Under the pieces are notes generated by a model. It had not been told where the DNA came from. It ran no database searches and worked only from the letters and a program-made list of their open reading frames with translations. This document shows, piece by piece, positions 7,796 to 16,603 of a stretch of DNA of 64,000 nt (position 1 is its first letter; every line of letters starts with the position of its first letter). This DNA is from Streptomyces sclerotialus. GTDB taxonomy: Bacteria > Actinomycetota > Actinomycetes > Streptomycetales > Streptomycetaceae. Where the stretch lies: positions 178,259-242,258 of the forward strand of contig JODX01000014.1 of the NCBI GenBank assembly GCA_000719105.1, given 5' to 3'. Position numbers and translations under genes: made by a program.

Positions 7796-8656
7796 ATGGC
7801 CGTCACCACCCGCCGCAGACTCCTCACCGTAGGCGCCGCCCTCGCAGGCACCGCCGCCCTGCCCGCCACCGGCGCGTGGGCGGGCGAGAAGAAGCACGGC
7901 CCCCGCCCCTTGTGGCGCGCCCACGCGCACAACGACTACGAGCACCCGCGGCCCCTGTACGACGCGCTCGACCACCGGTTCGGCAGCGTCGAGGCCGACA
8001 TCTGGCTCGTCGACGGCGAGCTGCTGGTCGCCCATGACGCGGTCGACCTCGACCCGTCCCGCACGCTCGAGTCCCTCTACCTCGACCCGCTCGCGGCCCG
8101 CGTCAGGGCCAACGGCGGTGCCGTGTACCGCGGGCACCGCAAGCCGCTGCAGCTGCTCGTCGACATCAAGACCGAGGGCTCGTCGACGTACCTGGAGCTG
8201 GACCGGCAACTGCGGCGGTACCGGCACCTGTTCACGACGTACGACCGCGGCCGCGTCCGCACCGGACCGGTCACCGCCGTCATCTCCGGTCACCGGGCGG
8301 CCCGCGCGCCGATGGAGGCGCAGAAGGTGCGGCGTGCCTTCTACGACGGCCGGCTGGCCGACCTCGGCGGTCCGGCGCCCGCCTCCCTCATCCCGCTGAT
8401 CAGCGACAACTGGACCCTCAACTTCACCTGGCTCGGCGCGGGAGCCTTCCCGGAGGCCGAACGGGCCAAGCTGCACGAGCTGGTGTCGACGGCCCACGCG
8501 CGCGGGCAGCGGGTCCGCTTCTGGGCCACGCCCGACCAGCCGGGCCCGGCCCGCGACGCGCTGTGGGGCGAACTCCTCGCGGCCGGCGTCGACCACCTCA
8601 ACACGGACGACCTCGCGGGCCTCGAGGCGTTCCTCGACGCACACGAGCGGCACTGA
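7796..8656 (+). CDS. Tat-exported PI-PLC/glycerophosphodiester-phosphodiesterase-like protein
   Basis: A 286-aa exported TIM-barrel phosphodiesterase-like protein. The N-terminus MAVTTRRRLLTVGAALAG carries the twin-arginine signal, with likely cleavage after ATGAWAG. The mature part begins with RAHAHNDYEHPRPL and has EADIWLVDGELLVAHD, which places conserved His, Asn, Glu and Asp residues as in the AIM6/PI-PLC-like family. DIKTEG follows further on. Family members hydrolyse phosphodiester bonds in phospholipid or polyol phosphate substrates outside the cell; the exact substrate is unknown. GGGAGGC precedes the ATG. It stands alone between a terminator and a short membrane-protein gene. Confidence 0.85.
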   Translation: MAVTTRRRLLTVGAALAGTAALPATGAWAGEKKHGPRPLWRAHAHNDYEHPRPLYDALDHRFGSVEADIWLVDGELLVAHDAVDLDPSRTLESLYLDPLAARVRANGGAVYRGHRKPLQLLVDIKTEGSSTYLELDRQLRRYRHLFTTYDRGRVRTGPVTAVISGHRAARAPMEAQKVRRAFYDGRLADLGGPAPASLIPLISDNWTLNFTWLGAGAFPEAERAKLHELVSTAHARGQRVRFWATPDQPGPARDALWGELLAAGVDHLNTDDLAGLEAFLDAHERH

Positions 8657-8808
8657 CGCGGGACGCCGTCCCGCCACGCCCGGCACCAGGTCCGTACCGG
8701 GCGGAACACCACACGTTCGGCGGACAGGTCAGCCGCCCGGACGGCCCCTTCGCTACGCCACACTTGCGGCCGAACGCCGCGCAACGGACGTGGCGGAGGA
8801 GGTTCACG

Positions 8809-9003
8809 ATGGCCATTTCCATCTCTGTGCTGATGCTGCTGGTGATCCTGGCGCTGGTCTTCCTGCGCAACGGCGCGCTGAAGCTGTCCCACGCCCTGGT
8901 CTGCGTCCTGCTGGGTTTCTACCTGGCGAGCACGAGCATGGCGCCGACCATCCACGACGGGCTCACGGCGACCACGGACATGGTCAGCAGTCTCAGACCG
9001 TGA
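8809..9003 (+). CDS. Small conserved-type membrane protein (64 aa)
   Basis: A 64-aa protein too short for many predictors. It begins MAISISVLMLLVILALVFLR and has a second hydrophobic stretch LVCVLLGFYLASTSM, giving two membrane helices with a short C-terminal tail. The upstream GGAGGAGG is a strong ribosome-binding site 6 nt before the ATG, and the ORF has Streptomyces-like codon use. The pattern resembles short Streptomyces membrane proteins of unknown function; I do not assign a role. It ends 55 bp before the convergent glycosidase gene. Confidence 0.75.
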   Translation: MAISISVLMLLVILALVFLRNGALKLSHALVCVLLGFYLASTSMAPTIHDGLTATTDMVSSLRP

Positions 9004-9057
9004 GCCCGGGCGGGGCGGGGGCCGGGGGTGTGGTGCGGTGGCGGGGCCAGGGGCGTG

Positions 9058-10326
9058 TCAGCGGCGGGTCACGAACACGCCGATGCCGTTCGGTACGGCG
9101 CGTTCGGCGCCGCCGCTGGGGTGGTTGCGCACGGAGACGGCGGGCGTTCCCGGCCTGCGCGCGACCAGGGTGGACGAGCCGCCGCCGTCCAGGTTCAACG
9201 CCTGCCGCGCGCCCAGCCGCCGCATGAGAGCGGCCACTTCGGCGACGGTGAGGCCGCGGCGGTACTCCGGCGCGCCGTCCAGCGCGACCAGCAGCAGCCG
9301 GCGCCCGCCGTCCGCGATGCCCGCGGCGGTCCGTACCGCCGAGGTCCTGTCGTCGAGCCCGGGAAGGGGCCGGCCCCGGTCGAGGACCGGGAAGCCGCCC
9401 ACCGCGAACGCGTACGGGGTACGGGACCCGGCGGCCACGAGCCGGTGCCGTACCTCGACCCGGTCGCCCACCGACAGCTTGCGCAGCCGCCGGGCGCCCT
9501 CCTCACGGCCCACCAGGACGCTGGTGCCGGCGGCGACGGGACCGCCGCCGGGGGTGTCGGCCGTCGACACCACCCGGCCCCGGGCGACCGTCACCTCATG
9601 GGTGTCCCTGCTGCACGGCGCCGACCGGTCGGTGTCCGAGCCGCAGGTGGCGCGCACCCGGGAGGCGCTGCCCCAGACCGGGGTGAACACGCCGACGGAG
9701 CCCTCCGGCAGCGCGTACTGGTTGAGGCCGCCGAGCGGGAGGGAACCGTCGGCGGTGGCGACCGTGCCGCGCAGGGTGAGTTCGTCCAGGCGGGCCCGGC
9801 GGTCCGTCCCCACGCCGAGCACGTCGCGGGTGCTCGTGCCGGGCGGCAGGGCCGGGCCGAACCGCTGGCCGCGCGGGACCGCGGCCTTCAGCGGGCGGCC
9901 GTCCGCGATCGCGGGGCCGACCGGCGCGCCCGTGACCTCGACGCCCGGGTGCCGGATCTCGGTGATCTGGAAGAAGTCGCCGTTGACGCCCGCGACGGCA
10001 CCCGCGGTGCGGGCCAGCCGGGACACGGGCGCCCGGGCGGCCACCACCGCGGGGCGCAGCAGGCCGACCCGTACGCCCGGGGCGCCCAGGTCGACGCTGA
10101 GCACATGTGCGTGGGCCACACCCGAGGCCGCCGGTACGTCCAGCTCCCGGTAGCCGACGCCCGGGGCGATCCGCGCGGCGCCCGCTGCGTCGCCGCCGTC
10201 CGCGCCGTCCGCGGCGTCCGGCGCGCCGCTGGCCGGTGGTGCCCCCAGCAGGGCGCCACCGGCCAGTGTGCTCCAGGCCGTGAGGGCTGTCAGGAGCGAT
10301 CTGAACCGTCCGGCACGACGCACCAC
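9058..10326 (-). CDS. Secreted phosphodiester glycosidase (NAGPA domain) protein
   Basis: A 422-aa exported protein. Residues 1-35 form a Sec signal peptide (RSLLTALTAWSTLAGGALLG, cleavage near ASGAPDA). The catalytic-type domain contains GVNGDFFQ, FAVGGFPVLDRG, LLLVALDG and near the C-terminus ALNLDGGGSSTLV, the hallmark of the NAGPA/DUF2233 family. Those proteins cleave GlcNAc-1-phosphodiesters or related sugar phosphodiesters, such as mannose-6-phosphate uncovering enzyme and bacterial exopolysaccharide enzymes. Two 14-bp direct repeats sit just upstream of its ATG (10335-10361). The DUF779 gene is upstream on the same strand, 89 bp away. Confidence 0.87.
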   Translation of the reverse strand: MVRRAGRFRSLLTALTAWSTLAGGALLGAPPASGAPDAADGADGGDAAGAARIAPGVGYRELDVPAASGVAHAHVLSVDLGAPGVRVGLLRPAVVAARAPVSRLARTAGAVAGVNGDFFQITEIRHPGVEVTGAPVGPAIADGRPLKAAVPRGQRFGPALPPGTSTRDVLGVGTDRRARLDELTLRGTVATADGSLPLGGLNQYALPEGSVGVFTPVWGSASRVRATCGSDTDRSAPCSRDTHEVTVARGRVVSTADTPGGGPVAAGTSVLVGREEGARRLRKLSVGDRVEVRHRLVAAGSRTPYAFAVGGFPVLDRGRPLPGLDDRTSAVRTAAGIADGGRRLLLVALDGAPEYRRGLTVAEVAALMRRLGARQALNLDGGGSSTLVARRPGTPAVSVRNHPSGGAERAVPNGIGVFVTRR

Positions 10327-10334
10327 GGCGACTC

Positions 10335-10361
10335 CCTGATGTCTCGTCCTGATGTTTCGTC
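10335..10361. repeat. Tandem 14-bp direct repeat upstream of the glycosidase gene
   Basis: CCTGATGTCTCGTC (10335-10348) and CCTGATGTTTCGTC (10348-10361) match at 13 of 14 positions. They lie 9-35 bp upstream of the start codon at 10326, in the position of an operator. Confidence 0.5.
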
Positions 10362-10415
10362 AGATGAGCGGAACTTCAGGTAAGTGCATCAGGAGGCGGC
10401 TGCCAAGGCGGCGTA

Positions 10416-10808
10416 TCAGGCCTCGACGACGCGGGAACGGATGAGAAAACGCACTCCTTCGGGTGCCTCCAGCGAGAACCCGCTGCCGCGTCCCGCCACG
10501 ACGTCGACGATCAGCCGGGTGTGGCTCCACACCTCGTACTGGTTCCTGGACATCCAGAACGGAACCGGTTCGTCCACCCCGTCGACCTCCAGCTCGGCCA
10601 GCAGCACGTCCGAAGCGCCCGTACGGAACTCGCCCGCCGGGTAGCACATGGGCGCACTGCCGTCGCAGCAGCCGCCGGACTGGTGGAACATCAGCGGACC
10701 GTGGGCCGCGCGCAGCCGCCGCAGCAGGGCGGCGGCGCCGGGCGTCAGCCGCACGCGGGGCACGACGTCCTTCGCGGGTTCGGTCGCCGGTGGTGGTCGG
10801 TCGCTCAT
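10416..10808 (-). CDS. DUF779 domain-containing protein
   Basis: A 130-aa protein starting MSDRPPPATEPAKDVVPRV. It has the family core PLMFHQSGGCCDGSAPMCYP, where three cysteines could bind a metal, and ends YEVWSHTRLIVDVVAGRGSGF. DUF779 genes usually sit beside acetaldehyde dehydrogenases, but none is next to this one. GGAGG lies 7 nt before the ATG at 10808, so I prefer it over the in-frame ATG at 10814. Function unknown. Confidence 0.85.
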   Translation of the reverse strand: MSDRPPPATEPAKDVVPRVRLTPGAAALLRRLRAAHGPLMFHQSGGCCDGSAPMCYPAGEFRTGASDVLLAELEVDGVDEPVPFWMSRNQYEVWSHTRLIVDVVAGRGSGFSLEAPEGVRFLIRSRVVEA

Positions 10809-11058
10809 GGGCATCCCTCCGCGTCCGGATGGTCGGCGGTGGGCAGTCAAGTCCGCACCACGTTGCAGCGGGGTTGCACGTCCGGCCCGTAACGGACGTA
10901 CCGGCCCTTCTCGATCGCTCACTTGACTACCGGACGCGCACACGATTGGCTCCGGCCAGCGAGAGTCCGAAAGCCGACGCGCACCGCTTCGGTGACCGCG
11001 CCTGCTTCGCCCTCCCCTGCCTCCGTCAACGGCCGCACAACGAGGTTCCGCACCCCCC

Positions 11059-12069
11059 ATGATCACGTCCCCCGCGCCCCGCTCTGCTCCCGGAGCCGCC
11101 CGTGTCACGGTGCTCGTCTCCGCCGTGGCCGCCGTCTGCCTGCTCGCCTCCGGCTGCTCCGACGCGGGCGACACCGGCTCCGCCGCGGCCGACGGGGCGG
11201 GCGGCTCCGGCATGAGGGTCGCCATGATCACCCACGGTGCCGACGGCGACGCCTTCTGGGAGCTGGTGAAGAAGGGGGCCCAGGACGCGGCGGCCAAGGA
11301 CGGCATCGAGCTGACGTACACGAGCGACGCCGACGCGGCGGGCCAGGCCCGGCTGGTGCGCGACGCGGTCGGCGACAGCGTCGACGGCATCGCGCTGACC
11401 CTGGCCAAGCCCGCCGCGATGCGCGGCGCGGTGACCGAGGCCCGGACCGCCGGCATACCCGTGGTCGGCCTCAACTCCGGCATCGACGCCTGGCGGTCGC
11501 AGGGCCTGCTCCAGTACATCGGCCAGGACGAGAGCCTCGCGGGCCGCGCACTCGGCGACAAGCTGGACGACCTCGAGGCCGAGCGCGCCCTGTGCGTCGT
11601 CCACGAGCGGGGCAACGTCGCCATGGAGGCACGCTGCGCCGGGGTGAAGAAGGCGTTCGGCGGCGAGACCGAGAACCTGTACGTGAACGGCACCGACATG
11701 GACGCGGTGACCGGCTCCGTGGCGGCGGCGCTGCGGCAGGACCCCGCCATCGACCAGGTCGTCACGCTGGGCGCCCAGTTCGCGCTCGCGTCGGTCGAGT
11801 CGGTGAAGCAGACGGGCGGCAAGGCCGAGGTCGCCACCTTCGACCTCAACGAGGACCTGGTGGACGCCGTGCGGCGGGGCGACGTGCAGTTCGCGGTCGA
11901 CCAGCAGCCGTACCTCCAGGGCTATCTCGCGGTGGACGCCCTCTGGCTGCACGAGACCAACGGCAACGTCAGCGGCGGGGGAGAGGCCCCGGTGCTCACC
12001 GGGCCCGCCTTCGTGACCCGGCAGAACGTCGACGAGGTCGCGAAGTTCGCGGCGAACGGCACCCGTTGA
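11059..12069 (+). CDS. Sugar-type ABC substrate-binding lipoprotein
   Basis: A 336-aa lipoprotein with lipobox LLASGC (Cys33) after a hydrophobic signal. The mature part is a periplasmic-binding-protein fold of the ribose-binding (Peripla_BP_4) type: MRVAMITHGADGDAFWELVK, then GIALTLAKPAAM, GIPVVGLNSGID and VATFDLNEDLVDAV. Such proteins bind sugars or similar small ligands outside the membrane. No permease or ATPase gene is nearby. The next gene, 175 bp on, starts a complete conservon, so this protein may deliver a signal to the CvnA sensor rather than feed transport (inference). Confidence 0.88.
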   Translation: MITSPAPRSAPGAARVTVLVSAVAAVCLLASGCSDAGDTGSAAADGAGGSGMRVAMITHGADGDAFWELVKKGAQDAAAKDGIELTYTSDADAAGQARLVRDAVGDSVDGIALTLAKPAAMRGAVTEARTAGIPVVGLNSGIDAWRSQGLLQYIGQDESLAGRALGDKLDDLEAERALCVVHERGNVAMEARCAGVKKAFGGETENLYVNGTDMDAVTGSVAAALRQDPAIDQVVTLGAQFALASVESVKQTGGKAEVATFDLNEDLVDAVRRGDVQFAVDQQPYLQGYLAVDALWLHETNGNVSGGGEAPVLTGPAFVTRQNVDEVAKFAANGTR

Positions 12070-12244
12070 TCCACCCGTTGATCCCGTCGCGTTCATCCGT
12101 TACGGGAGAGTAATCGGATCTCTTACGGTGCGTACGGTCACTTGTGCGGATAGCATCCAGCGCACCCCCCGTACCGCAACTCACTACCGCCAGCACCGCC
12201 CCTACCGCCCCTACCGCCACCACCGCAACCGCCCAAGGACGACG

Positions 12245-14722
12245 ATGCCCTCACGGACAGGTGCCCGGCGCCGTCTCGGCTCCATACGTCTCTCGCTGAT
12301 CCTCCTGGCAGTCATCCCCAGCGTCACCCTCGCCGCCATGTGGGGCGTGACGACGATCCAGATGTTCTCGGAGGGGCTGCAACTGCGGGAGCAGACGGGG
12401 CTGAGCAAGTCGACCGGGGCCATGGGCACCGACGCCACCCTCGCCCTGCAGCGCGAGCGCAGCCTGTCGGCCGAGTGGCTGGCCGGGGCCGACGGCGCGA
12501 GGGACGCCCTCGACGCCCAGCGGGTGCGCACCGACGCGGCGATCGCGAAACTGGTGAACCGGTCGGACGCCATCGCCGACGCGCCCGCCCGCATCGGCGA
12601 CCGGCTGTACTCCGTCATCGCGGCAGCCGACAGCCTCGAGTACTACCGGCAGCAGGTCGACGACCCCAGCGACATCAACGCGCAGCAGGCGCTGGACCAC
12701 TACACCTCGATCATCGACGAGCAGGTCCACGCCTTCCAGGAGCTCTCCCAGGTCGACGACGGCGACCTCACCTCGCAGGCCCAGCCGCTGATCGCCGCGG
12801 AGCAGGCGGCGGAGCTGGTCTCCCAGGAGGACGCCCTGCTGACGCTCGCCTGGCCGTCCGGGCGGCTCGACGAGGAGGCCCGGACCCGGTTCGAGAACCT
12901 GGTCGGCGCCCGCCGCTGGCTGGTGACGAACCAGCTCGTCCCCGCCCTGCACGGCACCGTCAAGACGCGGACCGAGCGGATCCTGCAGAGCGAGGAGTGG
13001 AAGATCATCGAAGCCCTGGAGGAGCAGGTGCTCGCGGGCCGCACCACGGGCATCGGCGTCGACCGGCAGACCGTGCTGCCGGACACCCGGGAGCGGTGGC
13101 GGACCACGATGGACACGCTCGTCGCCCAGTACCGGGACCTGATCCGCGCGGAGACCGGCGGCCTGCTCGAACGCAGCGGTGACGAGGCGCGCGGCCTGCT
13201 CCTCAAGGCCGCCTCGCTCAGCGCCGCCGGCCTCGTCGCCATGGTGCTGTGCGCCGTGATGTCCTGGCGCATCACCCGCTCCCTCTCCCAGCGCCTGCGC
13301 GGACTGCGCATGGCCACCCTCCGTCTCGCCCAGGAGCAACTGCCCGACGTGGTGACCCGCCTGAACCGCGGCGAGACGGTCGACGTGGAGTCCGCCACCC
13401 CGCCGCTGGACTACGGTCGCGACGAACTCGGCCAGGTCGCCCAGGCGTTCAACACCGCGCAGCGCACCGCCGTGCACACCGCGGTCGAACTCGCCGACAC
13501 CCGGCGCGGCTTCCAGAAGGTCATCCTGGGCATCGCCCGGCAGAGCCAGAACCTGGTCAACCTCCAGCTCCGCAAACTGGACGCGCTGGAACGCGAGCAC
13601 CACGACCCGCACATCCTGCGGGGCCTGTACGAACTCGACTCCACCGCCAGCCAGTTGCGCCGCTACGAGGAGAACCTCGTCATCATCAGCGGCGAACGCC
13701 CGGGCCGCACCTGGACCCGGCCCGTCGCGCTCATCGACATCCTGCGCAGCGCCGTCGGCGAGGTCGCCCAGTACCAGAGGGTGGAGGTGGACAGCGAGGA
13801 GGACGTGTACGTCGTGCCGCCCGCCGTGGCGGACGTCATCCACCTGCTGGCCGAGCTCATCGACAACGCGACCTCGTACTCGCCCGCCCCCAGCCCGGTG
13901 ACCGTACGCGCCGCGACGGTCGCCAAGGGGCTGGCCGTGGAGGTCGAGGACCGCGGTCTCGGTCTGCCGGACGAGGAGTACGCCGCGTTCAACGCCCAGC
14001 TCGCACAGGCCCCGCAGTTCGACGTGGTCGCGCTCGCCGACGACCTGCGGCTCGGCATGTTCGTGATCGCCCGGCTCGCCACGCGGCACGGCATCACCGT
14101 CACCCTGCGCCCCTCGCCGTACGGCGGCACCACGGCGATCGTGCTGATCCCGCACGAGATCGTGGTGCGGGAGGGGGACGGTGACCTGGTGGGTACGGGG
14201 ACGGATACCGATACCGACGGCGTCGGAGTCGGCGCCGACACCCGCACGGACACCGACACCCGCACCGGCACTGACACCGGCGCCGGTACCGCCGAGGGAC
14301 CCCGCGAGCACACCCGCACCGCCACCCCCGGCCTCACCCCCGCCCCGGACCCGGACCGGCAGCCCACCGCCCACGCCCGCACCGGCGACACCGCCACGGT
14401 CACGGCACGTCTCGCCCGGCGGCCCGGGCCCGCACGCCGCCCGGACCGGGCCGGCAGCGGGGGACCCGCCCCGCTGCCGCGCCGGATACCGCAGACCAGC
14501 CTGGCGGCCGAGCTGCGCGAGGACGTCCCGCCGTCCGGGGACGACGCCCGTGCCGATCACGTCGGCGACTCCGCGGACGACTTCACCGCGGAGCGCGCGG
14601 CCTCCTCCCTCGCCGGCTTCCAGCGCGGCACGCTCCGGGCGCGCGACGACAGCGCGGCGGACGAAGCGCCCTCCGCCCCCACCTCCGACTCCACCGCACC
14701 GACCCCAAGCGCCGACCGCTGA
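12245..14722 (+). CDS. cvnA: Conservon sensor histidine-kinase-like protein CvnA with NIT sensor domain
   Basis: An 825-aa membrane protein. TM1 is near residues 17-36 (LSLILLAVIPSVTLAAMWGV). An extracellular nitrate/nitrite-sensing-like (NIT) helical domain spans about 45-315, with ATLALQRERSLSAEWL. TM2 lies at 318-342 and is followed by a HAMP-like linker. The GHKL ATPase domain has HLLAELIDNATSYSP (N box) and VEDRGLGLPDEE. No classical phospho-accepting H box is obvious, as in other CvnA proteins. The last ~180 residues are a low-complexity Thr/Asp/Gly/Pro-rich tail. The ATG at 12245 follows AAGGA. It overlaps or abuts cvnB. Confidence 0.92.
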   Translation: MPSRTGARRRLGSIRLSLILLAVIPSVTLAAMWGVTTIQMFSEGLQLREQTGLSKSTGAMGTDATLALQRERSLSAEWLAGADGARDALDAQRVRTDAAIAKLVNRSDAIADAPARIGDRLYSVIAAADSLEYYRQQVDDPSDINAQQALDHYTSIIDEQVHAFQELSQVDDGDLTSQAQPLIAAEQAAELVSQEDALLTLAWPSGRLDEEARTRFENLVGARRWLVTNQLVPALHGTVKTRTERILQSEEWKIIEALEEQVLAGRTTGIGVDRQTVLPDTRERWRTTMDTLVAQYRDLIRAETGGLLERSGDEARGLLLKAASLSAAGLVAMVLCAVMSWRITRSLSQRLRGLRMATLRLAQEQLPDVVTRLNRGETVDVESATPPLDYGRDELGQVAQAFNTAQRTAVHTAVELADTRRGFQKVILGIARQSQNLVNLQLRKLDALEREHHDPHILRGLYELDSTASQLRRYEENLVIISGERPGRTWTRPVALIDILRSAVGEVAQYQRVEVDSEEDVYVVPPAVADVIHLLAELIDNATSYSPAPSPVTVRAATVAKGLAVEVEDRGLGLPDEEYAAFNAQLAQAPQFDVVALADDLRLGMFVIARLATRHGITVTLRPSPYGGTTAIVLIPHEIVVREGDGDLVGTGTDTDTDGVGVGADTRTDTDTRTGTDTGAGTAEGPREHTRTATPGLTPAPDPDRQPTAHARTGDTATVTARLARRPGPARRPDRAGSGGPAPLPRRIPQTSLAAELREDVPPSGDDARADHVGDSADDFTAERAASSLAGFQRGTLRARDDSAADEAPSAPTSDSTAPTPSADR

Positions 14723-14736
14723 TGAAGGACAGAGAA

Positions 14737-15144
14737 ATGACACGCCCCACCCCCGCCACACACAGCCAGCTCGACCAGCTGCTCACCGGACTGGTGGACC
14801 GGGTCGCCGAGGTGAACCACGCCGTCGTGCTCTCCGAGGACGGCCTGGTCGTCAGCAAGTCCACGGCGTTCGTCCGTGACGACGCCGAGCGGCTCGCGGC
14901 CACCGCGTCCGGCCTGATGAGCCTCAGCAAGGGCGTCAGCATGGACTTCCGGGGCGGTCCCGTGCGCCAGGCGCTCATCGAGATGCGCGACTCCTACCTC
15001 ATCCTGAGCAACGCCGGGCCGGGCGCCCACCTGGCCGTGCTGACCACGCAGAACGCGGACGTCGGCGTGGTGGCGTACCAGATGAACATGCTGGTGAAGA
15101 AGATCGGCGAGCACCTCAGCGCGGCGCCGCGCGCGAGCGAGTGA
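14737..15144 (+). CDS. cvnB: Conservon roadblock/LC7 protein CvnB
   Basis: A 135-aa roadblock/LC7-fold protein, MTRPTPATHSQLDQLLTGLV, with VNHAVVLSEDGLVVS, the usual beta-hairpin of these small scaffolding proteins. In conservons CvnB bridges the sensor CvnA and the GTPase CvnD in a membrane complex resembling eukaryotic GPCR signalling. AAGGA lies 7 nt before the ATG at 14737; an in-frame ATG at 14722 overlaps the cvnA stop but has no such site. The next gene starts 2 nt after its stop. Confidence 0.92.
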   Translation: MTRPTPATHSQLDQLLTGLVDRVAEVNHAVVLSEDGLVVSKSTAFVRDDAERLAATASGLMSLSKGVSMDFRGGPVRQALIEMRDSYLILSNAGPGAHLAVLTTQNADVGVVAYQMNMLVKKIGEHLSAAPRASE

Positions 15145-15145
15145 G

Positions 15146-15502
15146 GTGAACGGAGGCGATACGGCCGGCCGTCTGGTCCGGCCGTTCACCCTGACCGGAG
15201 GCCGTACGAAGCCGGATCGCACCGACTTCACGCTCATCACGACGGTGGCCGCGGTGGACCCCCAACCCGAAGGGGGCCCGCGGCCGCAGCCGGAACACCT
15301 GCGGATCCTGCGGCTGTGCGCCCGGCCGGTCGTGGTGGCCGAGCTCGCCACCCGGCTCGACCTGCCGGTCAGCGTGGTCAGCATCATGCTCTGCGATCTG
15401 CTGCAGGCGGGCCGGATCACCGTACGGCCGCCGCGTCCCGTCTCGCGCATCCCGGACCTGGAACTGCTGCAGAAAGTGAGGGACGGCCTTGACCGGCTCT
15501 GA
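15146..15502 (+). CDS. cvnC: Conservon DUF742 protein CvnC
   Basis: A 118-aa DUF742 protein with a GTG start. RLVRPFTLTGGRTKP opens the family signature, and a helix-turn-helix-like segment follows (RPVVVAELATRLDLPVSVVS, then ICD-type MLCDLLQAGRITV). CvnC has no known enzymatic role but is always part of the cvnABCD unit. Its 3' end overlaps the start of cvnD by 14 nt, indicating coupling. Confidence 0.92.
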   Translation: MNGGDTAGRLVRPFTLTGGRTKPDRTDFTLITTVAAVDPQPEGGPRPQPEHLRILRLCARPVVVAELATRLDLPVSVVSIMLCDLLQAGRITVRPPRPVSRIPDLELLQKVRDGLDRL

Positions 15503-16160
15503 CTCCGCCGTGCGGGGCGCCGCCGCGGCGCCGGACGCGGTGAAGATCCTGATCGCCGGCGGCTTCGGCGTCGGCAAGACGACCATGGTCGGCTCGGTCA
15601 GCGAGATCGCCCCGCTGCGCACCGAGGAACCCCTGACCATGGCTGGCCTGGACGTCGACGACCTCGACGGCATCGAGGAGAAGCAGGCCACCACCGTGGC
15701 CCTGGACTTCGGCCGCATCACCATCAGCGACGACCTGGTGCTGTACCTCTTCGGCACCCCGGGCCAGCAGCGTTTCTGGTTCATGTGGAACGACCTGGCC
15801 CTCGGTGCCCTGGGCGCCGTGGTCCTCGTCGACGTCCGCCGGCCGGAAAGCAGCTTCGCCGCGATCGACTTCTTCGAACGGCGCGCCATCCCCTTCGTCA
15901 TCGGCGTCAACGGCTTCCACGGCGAGCACCCGTACACCCCCGAGGAGATCCGGGACGCCCTCGCCCTGCCGGCGGGCACCCCGGTGCTGCTCTGCGACGC
16001 CCGGAAACGCGGCTCGAGCCGGGAGGTGCTGGTGGCGCTGCTCGACCGGCTGATCGCCACGTCGGCCCGGGACGACACGGTCTTCCGCTCAGCTCCGCGC
16101 CTCGATGCGGGGCCACCTCTGGAGGGGCTCGAGGGAGACGGCTCTCACCTCGCCGTCTAA
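15489..16160 (+). CDS. cvnD: Conservon Ras-like GTPase CvnD
   Basis: A 223-aa small GTPase of the MglA/Ras type. It has the P-loop GGFGVGKTTMVGSVSE near residues 24-39, the switch-2 segment LFGTPGQQRFW, and GVNGFHGE at the position of the NKxD specificity motif. CvnD is the output switch of the conservon, recruited by CvnB/C. The TTG start at 15489 follows GAGGGA by 6 nt and lies inside cvnC; an in-frame GTG at 15510 is the alternative. The C-terminus (after residue ~195) is not conserved. Confidence 0.92.
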   Translation: MTGSDSAVRGAAAAPDAVKILIAGGFGVGKTTMVGSVSEIAPLRTEEPLTMAGLDVDDLDGIEEKQATTVALDFGRITISDDLVLYLFGTPGQQRFWFMWNDLALGALGAVVLVDVRRPESSFAAIDFFERRAIPFVIGVNGFHGEHPYTPEEIRDALALPAGTPVLLCDARKRGSSREVLVALLDRLIATSARDDTVFRSAPRLDAGPPLEGLEGDGSHLAV

Positions 16161-16168
16161 GAGGATGC

Positions 16169-16603
16169 TCAGTCGAGACAGAATTCGTTGCCCTCGATGT
16201 CCTGCATATGAATGCACGACTCGTTGTCGTCATCGGCAAGCAGCGTTCGCACGTGTACCGCGCCGAGCGCGACCAGTCGTGCGCATTCGGCCTTCAGTGT
16301 GGCGAGGCGTTCTTCACCCACGAGTCCGGTGCCGACCCGCACATCGAGATGCACCCGGTTCTTGACGATCTTCCCTTCGGGAACGCGCTGGAAGAGCAGG
16401 CGTGGGCCCGCACCCGAGGGATCGCTGCACGCGAAGTAGGTGACCTGATCCTCAGGCGGCAGCGAGCGATGGTAGTCCTCCCAGGTGGCGAACCCCTCCG
16501 GGATCGGCGGCACGACGTACCCCAGCACCTCGCACCAGAATGCGGCGAGACGCGCAGGTGCCGCGCAGTCGAAGGTGACCTGGAACTGCTTGATCGATGA
16601 CAT
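16169..16603 (-). CDS. VOC family (glyoxalase/dioxygenase-fold) protein
   Basis: A 144-aa vicinal-oxygen-chelate protein, MSSIKQFQVTFDCAAPARLA, with FWCEVLGYVVPP, NRVHLDVRVG and the C-terminal MQDIEGNEFCLD. The repeating beta-alpha-beta-beta-beta pattern and the final (N)EFC are typical of Streptomyces VOC proteins acting in resistance or dioxygenase-like chemistry. The substrate is unknown. It converges on cvnD with 8 bp between stops, and its start faces a degraded stretch. Confidence 0.87.
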   Translation of the reverse strand: MSSIKQFQVTFDCAAPARLAAFWCEVLGYVVPPIPEGFATWEDYHRSLPPEDQVTYFACSDPSGAGPRLLFQRVPEGKIVKNRVHLDVRVGTGLVGEERLATLKAECARLVALGAVHVRTLLADDDNESCIHMQDIEGNEFCLD

